Part shown: piece after piece, positions 47,184-50,376 of the stretch | Position numbering within the stretch: position 1 is the first letter of the stretch | Layout: every line of letters starts with the position of its first letter | DNA from: JAHEFU01 sp020440645 | GTDB taxonomy: Bacteria > 4484-113 > JAFGCY01 | Length of the DNA stretch: 50,376 nt | NCBI GenBank assembly: GCA_020440645.1 | Contig: JAGRNR010000028.1 | Coordinates: 1 to 50,376, forward strand | Direction of reading: 5' to 3' | Notes under the pieces: model-generated | The model's database searches: none | Told to the model about the DNA's origin: nothing | Seen by the model: the letters and a program-made list of their open reading frames with translations, nothing else | Made by a program: the position numbers and the translations under genes

Positions 47184-49688
47184 ATGTATCGCTTTCTGAT
47201 TGCGATAACGGGCGCGTGCCTGTTGTTGTTGAATTCCTGCGGCGGGGGGACTGGCACATCGCAGCTTCCAGTGCAGCAGGATGACCAGACTGCTCTAGGC
47301 GCACTACAGGCGGACAGTTCAGCCTTGCCGCAGTTCCCCGAGGACCAGTTGCAGCCCGGCGAGAGCCTCGACGCCGATGGCTTCGTGATCCCGCAGCGCA
47401 ATGCGGTGGCCAGTGCCCTGTCCCTCAACGACGAGTTCCAGGCTGGCCGCGACTTCTTTGACGATTCCGGCCTGGTTGGCAAGGACGCCGCCGCCGCCAC
47501 CCTGCTGGCAGGCGCAAACCAGACAGCCTGGACCATGCACCGCTTCCCGATGGGGGGCAGTGAACCGGGTGTGCTGAGCGTCGATGCCAACCTGCAGCCG
47601 GGAATGCAATACTACGCCGCCGCTGCAAACTTCAGCACGGGCCGCTGGGACTGGAGCGGGCCCTTCAGCGACAGCCACGTGCGCATCCTGCTTGACCCGC
47701 AGTCCAGCCACTTGAGCGGGCTCGGAAATGCCTGGGTGGCTGTGCTGGCCTTCGACGGCTCGGAAATCGACCTCGTCAGCCTGGCCCTTGCCCAGCGTGC
47801 GATCGGGGACACCGATGCACCAGGCGAGGTGAGCGGTATCGGTGGTCCGATCACCGGCAGCAGCATTGACCTCTCATGGGATCCTGTTGCCGATGGTGAC
47901 CTGGCAGGCTATGCCATCTACTATTCTAAGAACAGCTTCAGCAGTCCGGATGCAGCCGGGGTGATGAACATTGGCTACCTTGAGGGAACGACCCGCCACC
48001 TGCTGACCCTGCCGCCGGATGTCTATTACATCCGCGTCGCCGCGGTGGACATCAATGGCAACCATGGCCCGTTCGCAAGCGGCATCATCACGGCGGACAT
48101 CCAGGATGACACCGTGCAGCAGATCTCGGTCACACCGTCCACCACACTGCTGCCGGTCGGCTCGGAACTGAGTATCACGGTTTCCGGCGCTGAACTGTAT
48201 GACGTCGACTTCGATGGCGACGGCGTGTTCGAGGTGACTGGCTCCAGTGACACCGAATACAAGATGGAGATGGACAGTGCCGGCGTGCTGCGCACCCGTG
48301 TGCATGGCTACGACGCCGGTGGGACCTACACCGCGCTCAGCGGCCTCAGTGTGCTGATCAACATCGGCAACCTGCCGCCCTTCGCCGACATCAATGCCTC
48401 GAGCAACAATGTCGCCGTCGGGCAGGTCGTGAACTTCGACGCCGGCAGCAGCATCGACCTGGACGGCCTGGTTGCCAAGTACGAGTGGGACTTCGAGGGT
48501 GACGACGTCTATGACCTGGACAGTGGCACCGACCCCTCCGCCAGCTGGGCCTATGACAAGGCTGGCCATTACGCGGCCCGCATCCGAGTGACTGATGACG
48601 ACGGTGACCGCACCGTTGCCAGCATCGGTGTCACCGTGCGCGGCATGAATTTCTTCCCGATCGCCGAAAGTGGCGGTTCCAGCAACATCGAGCTGGCGAC
48701 CGTGAATGGCAATCCGTCGATCGCCTTCATCAACCAGCTCAACAGCACACCGTACTTCCTGCGCGCCGATGACAGCGCTGGCGAGAGCTGGGACATCCCG
48801 GTTGTCGTCTACAACACCACGCTGGTCACCTTCAGCCTGAGCATGGCCGTTGTCAATGGCAATCCGGCGATCGCCTTCTACGACTTTGGCAACCTGCGCG
48901 GCAAGTTCGTACGGGCCACCGATGCCAACGGCAGTGCCTGGGGCACGCCGGTTGAATACAACCCCGGCTTTGACACCGGCGGCATCAACGACCTGGCTGT
49001 GATCAACGGCAACCCCGCGATCCTGCACCGCGGGCCGAACACGATGCTGTACACCCGTGCCAGCAATGCGAACGGCACGGCATGGAACGCCACGGTCACG
49101 GTGGACAACACTGTCGGCACCGGCCTGCAGCCCGTGCTGCTCAATACCGTCGAGCGCCCGACCGCGGTGTTCATCCGCACCAGTGACGTGCCCGCCAGCT
49201 GGCGCTCCTGCGACGGCGACGACGCGGATGGCACCACCTGGGGCTCCGTCAACCAGGGCGGTGACGTGGATGCCACCAACTCCTACAAGCTCAACGCGAT
49301 CGACATCCCGACCGGCTCACTGGCTGCGTCATATGTCAATGTGAACAACGGCTTCGAGCTGCGTACGCGCTACATGCGCAATGTGCACATCAACCAGTGG
49401 GTCAACTCCCGCGTGGTGGCCAAGGTCGAGTCCTACGGAGAGGTCAAGCTCGGCATGGCCGGCGGCCTGCCCTTCCTCGTCTACCACGAGGACACCAACC
49501 ACGCCCGCCTCATTTTCGTGCCCGCGCTGGATGGTTATGGCAACGCCTGGGGTGACCCGGTCATCCTGACAAGCTACGATGCGGCGGCACCGATCGTGCT
49601 GGCCGTTGGCGAAGCTGATGGCCGACCGGTGGTGGCCTGGCAGAACAACACGGAGAACTTCATCAACTTCGGCATCATCTACAACTGA
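47184..49688 (+). CDS. FN3/PKD/propeller lipoprotein, copy 3 of 3
   Basis: 834-residue lipoprotein (MYRFLIAITGACLLLLNSC, Cys19), very close to copy 2 over its whole length: QRNAVASALSLNDEFQAGRD, TGRWDWSGPFSDSHVRILLD, VSGAELYDVDFDGDGVFEVT, and a PKD with KYEWDFEGDDVYDLDSGTD. The propeller-like part has at least five repeats (TVNGNPSIAFINQ, VVNGNPAIAFYDF, VINGNPAILHRGP, AGGLPFLVYHED, EADGRPVVAWQNN). The region RNVHINQW near residue 735 is shared with copy 2 but not copy 1, so copies 2 and 3 are the younger pair. Ends 26 bases before a third UNCG terminator. Confidence 0.82.
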   Translation: MYRFLIAITGACLLLLNSCGGGTGTSQLPVQQDDQTALGALQADSSALPQFPEDQLQPGESLDADGFVIPQRNAVASALSLNDEFQAGRDFFDDSGLVGKDAAAATLLAGANQTAWTMHRFPMGGSEPGVLSVDANLQPGMQYYAAAANFSTGRWDWSGPFSDSHVRILLDPQSSHLSGLGNAWVAVLAFDGSEIDLVSLALAQRAIGDTDAPGEVSGIGGPITGSSIDLSWDPVADGDLAGYAIYYSKNSFSSPDAAGVMNIGYLEGTTRHLLTLPPDVYYIRVAAVDINGNHGPFASGIITADIQDDTVQQISVTPSTTLLPVGSELSITVSGAELYDVDFDGDGVFEVTGSSDTEYKMEMDSAGVLRTRVHGYDAGGTYTALSGLSVLINIGNLPPFADINASSNNVAVGQVVNFDAGSSIDLDGLVAKYEWDFEGDDVYDLDSGTDPSASWAYDKAGHYAARIRVTDDDGDRTVASIGVTVRGMNFFPIAESGGSSNIELATVNGNPSIAFINQLNSTPYFLRADDSAGESWDIPVVVYNTTLVTFSLSMAVVNGNPAIAFYDFGNLRGKFVRATDANGSAWGTPVEYNPGFDTGGINDLAVINGNPAILHRGPNTMLYTRASNANGTAWNATVTVDNTVGTGLQPVLLNTVERPTAVFIRTSDVPASWRSCDGDDADGTTWGSVNQGGDVDATNSYKLNAIDIPTGSLAASYVNVNNGFELRTRYMRNVHINQWVNSRVVAKVESYGEVKLGMAGGLPFLVYHEDTNHARLIFVPALDGYGNAWGDPVILTSYDAAAPIVLAVGEADGRPVVAWQNNTENFINFGIIYN

Positions 49689-49714
49689 GCAGACGAAAGA
49701 AGCTGATTGAAAAG

Positions 49715-49737
49715 CGGGGGCCTGCGGGTCCCCGTTT
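49715..49737. terminator. Terminator with UGCG tetraloop, shared by convergent genes
   Basis: CGGGGGCC (49715-49722) and GGTCCCCG (49727-49734) form an 8-bp stem (one G-U) on a TGCG loop, followed by TTT. Third member of the series after this lipoprotein family. On the minus strand CTTTTC-type sequence follows, so it may also stop the aquaporin transcript. Confidence 0.8.
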
Positions 49738-49744
49738 CCATTTT

Positions 49745-50376
49745 CTAGCGGCAGCCTTCCTGCATATTGCAGCCGCAGCTCGCCGGGGCCAGCCGGCACC
49801 AGACCGCGGCAATCGCCGCCCCCAGCACGGGGAACAGGATGTACATCCACAGCTCACGGTAGTCATGGCCGGCGATCGCCGGGCCGATGCTGCGTGCCGG
49901 GTTGAAGCTGGCTCCGCTGATCGTGGCCGTCGCCCAGCCGAACAGCCAGATGTAGCCGCCGACGGCGACGGCGATCACTTCCCGGCGCTTGCTGTTGGCA
50001 ACCAGCCAGAAGATCAGCCAGACCAACAGCAGGGTACCGCCGAGTTCCACGGCAATCGTGGCCCACAGTGGGAACTGCGCATTGTGGTGCGTCACACCAA
50101 AGGACAGTCCGGCGAGCGTGCGGTGCCAGATGGCGACCGCCGCCTGTGCCCCGAGCCAGCCCCCGAGAACTTGCCCGCAGATTACCAGCGGCAGGTACTT
50201 CCATGGCAGGTCACCGCGCAGGGCGAAAGCCAGGCTGACCGCCGGGTTGATGTGCGCCCCGCTGATGCTGCCCACGGGAGAGAGGATCACGGCCGTGATC
50301 ACGGCCCCGAAGCCGAGCAGCACCAAAAGCAGCCTGAGCAGGTGCGGCAGTGTGCTGATCGCGGTAATGTCATCAC
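49745..50376 (-). CDS. Aquaporin/MIP channel (5' end outside window)
   Basis: Inner-membrane channel for water or small neutral solutes. The minus-strand frame is open to the window edge, so the N-terminus is missing; about 210 residues are visible. Both half-helix signatures are present, GAHINPAVSLAFAL and GASFNPARSIGPAI, with about five membrane segments between and around them. FNPARSIGPA, followed by membrane-end residues and a Trp/Tyr-rich loop, is the bacterial AqpZ/glpF-like form; water versus glycerol selectivity cannot be read with confidence. The tail ends in APASCGCNMQEGCR, a short cysteine cluster unusual for the family. Convergent with lipoprotein copy 3. Confidence 0.88.
   Translation of the reverse strand, partial: DDITAISTLPHLLRLLLVLLGFGAVITAVILSPVGSISGAHINPAVSLAFALRGDLPWKYLPLVICGQVLGGWLGAQAAVAIWHRTLAGLSFGVTHHNAQFPLWATIAVELGGTLLLVWLIFWLVANSKRREVIAVAVGGYIWLFGWATATISGASFNPARSIGPAIAGHDYRELWMYILFPVLGAAIAAVWCRLAPASCGCNMQEGCR

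Noticed and set aside
49745..50376. Aquaporin as part of the arsenic operon
   Set aside because: It is 8 kb away on the other strand with three lipoprotein genes between, so a link to arsC would be speculation.

Overview
The window is GC-rich chromosomal DNA of a Gram-negative (diderm) bacterium. It carries a FadL-like outer-membrane barrel, at least sixteen lipoproteins with clear lipoboxes, and ordinary housekeeping genes (tyrS, a folC-type gene, tRNA-Gln). I cannot name the phylum. The clearest lineage hint is that seven genes have a TAnnnT box exactly six bases before the start codon and no Shine-Dalgarno sequence. That is the signature of leaderless mRNAs, known to be frequent in Deinococcus-Thermus, Actinobacteria and some other groups. 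Together with many giant modular lipoproteins of no known family, this points to a poorly sampled lineage.

Layout. 1-6 kb: the 3' part of tyrS, a convergent FadL-like porin with a cysteine-rich tail, an EamA transporter, a stand-alone double Clp_N protein, a zinc-ribbon membrane protein and a DUF4332 protein. 6.3-7.6 kb: two exported cysteine-lysine repeat proteins resembling secreted metallothioneins. 7.8-10.8 kb: a TolB-like propeller fused to a cyclophilin, then small exported proteins. 11.2-13.9 kb: an unknown helical protein, then the most unusual locus of the window, a six-gene array in which three small lipoproteins alternate with three 43-residue peptides, behind one promoter with a palindrome at its -35 box. 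14-17.8 kb: a 1246-residue lipoprotein with cohesin-like, dockerin-like and five PKD modules. 18-19 kb: a TetR regulator and tRNA-Gln. 19-30.3 kb: five tandem paralogous fibronectin-III lipoproteins. 30.4-34.8 kb: a folC-type synthetase, an exported HExxH protein, an unknown small protein and a trans-sulfuration PLP enzyme. 35-40.6 kb: a dockerin/PQQ-propeller lipoprotein and a three-gene lipoprotein operon. 40.7-41.8 kb: an operon of ABM-fold protein, ArsR-type repressor and thioredoxin-type arsenate reductase. 42-49.7 kb: three tandem FN3/PKD/propeller lipoproteins, two of them separated by a near-identical terminator-promoter cassette. 49.7 kb to the end: a partial aquaporin.

How it fits together. 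About half of the coding capacity goes to envelope lipoproteins built from a shared kit: N-terminal beta domain, FN3, PKD, paired dockerin-like Ca2+ repeats, and a propeller-like repeat centred on NGNPA. They have multiplied by tandem duplication at three places. The best candidate for an undescribed system is the lipoprotein/43-mer array at 12256-13796. Its peptides were found by reading the minus strand directly. Two of them keep an identical 29-residue C-terminal part despite 15 silent codon differences, and all six products end in a similar V-x-F-D-x-E tail.
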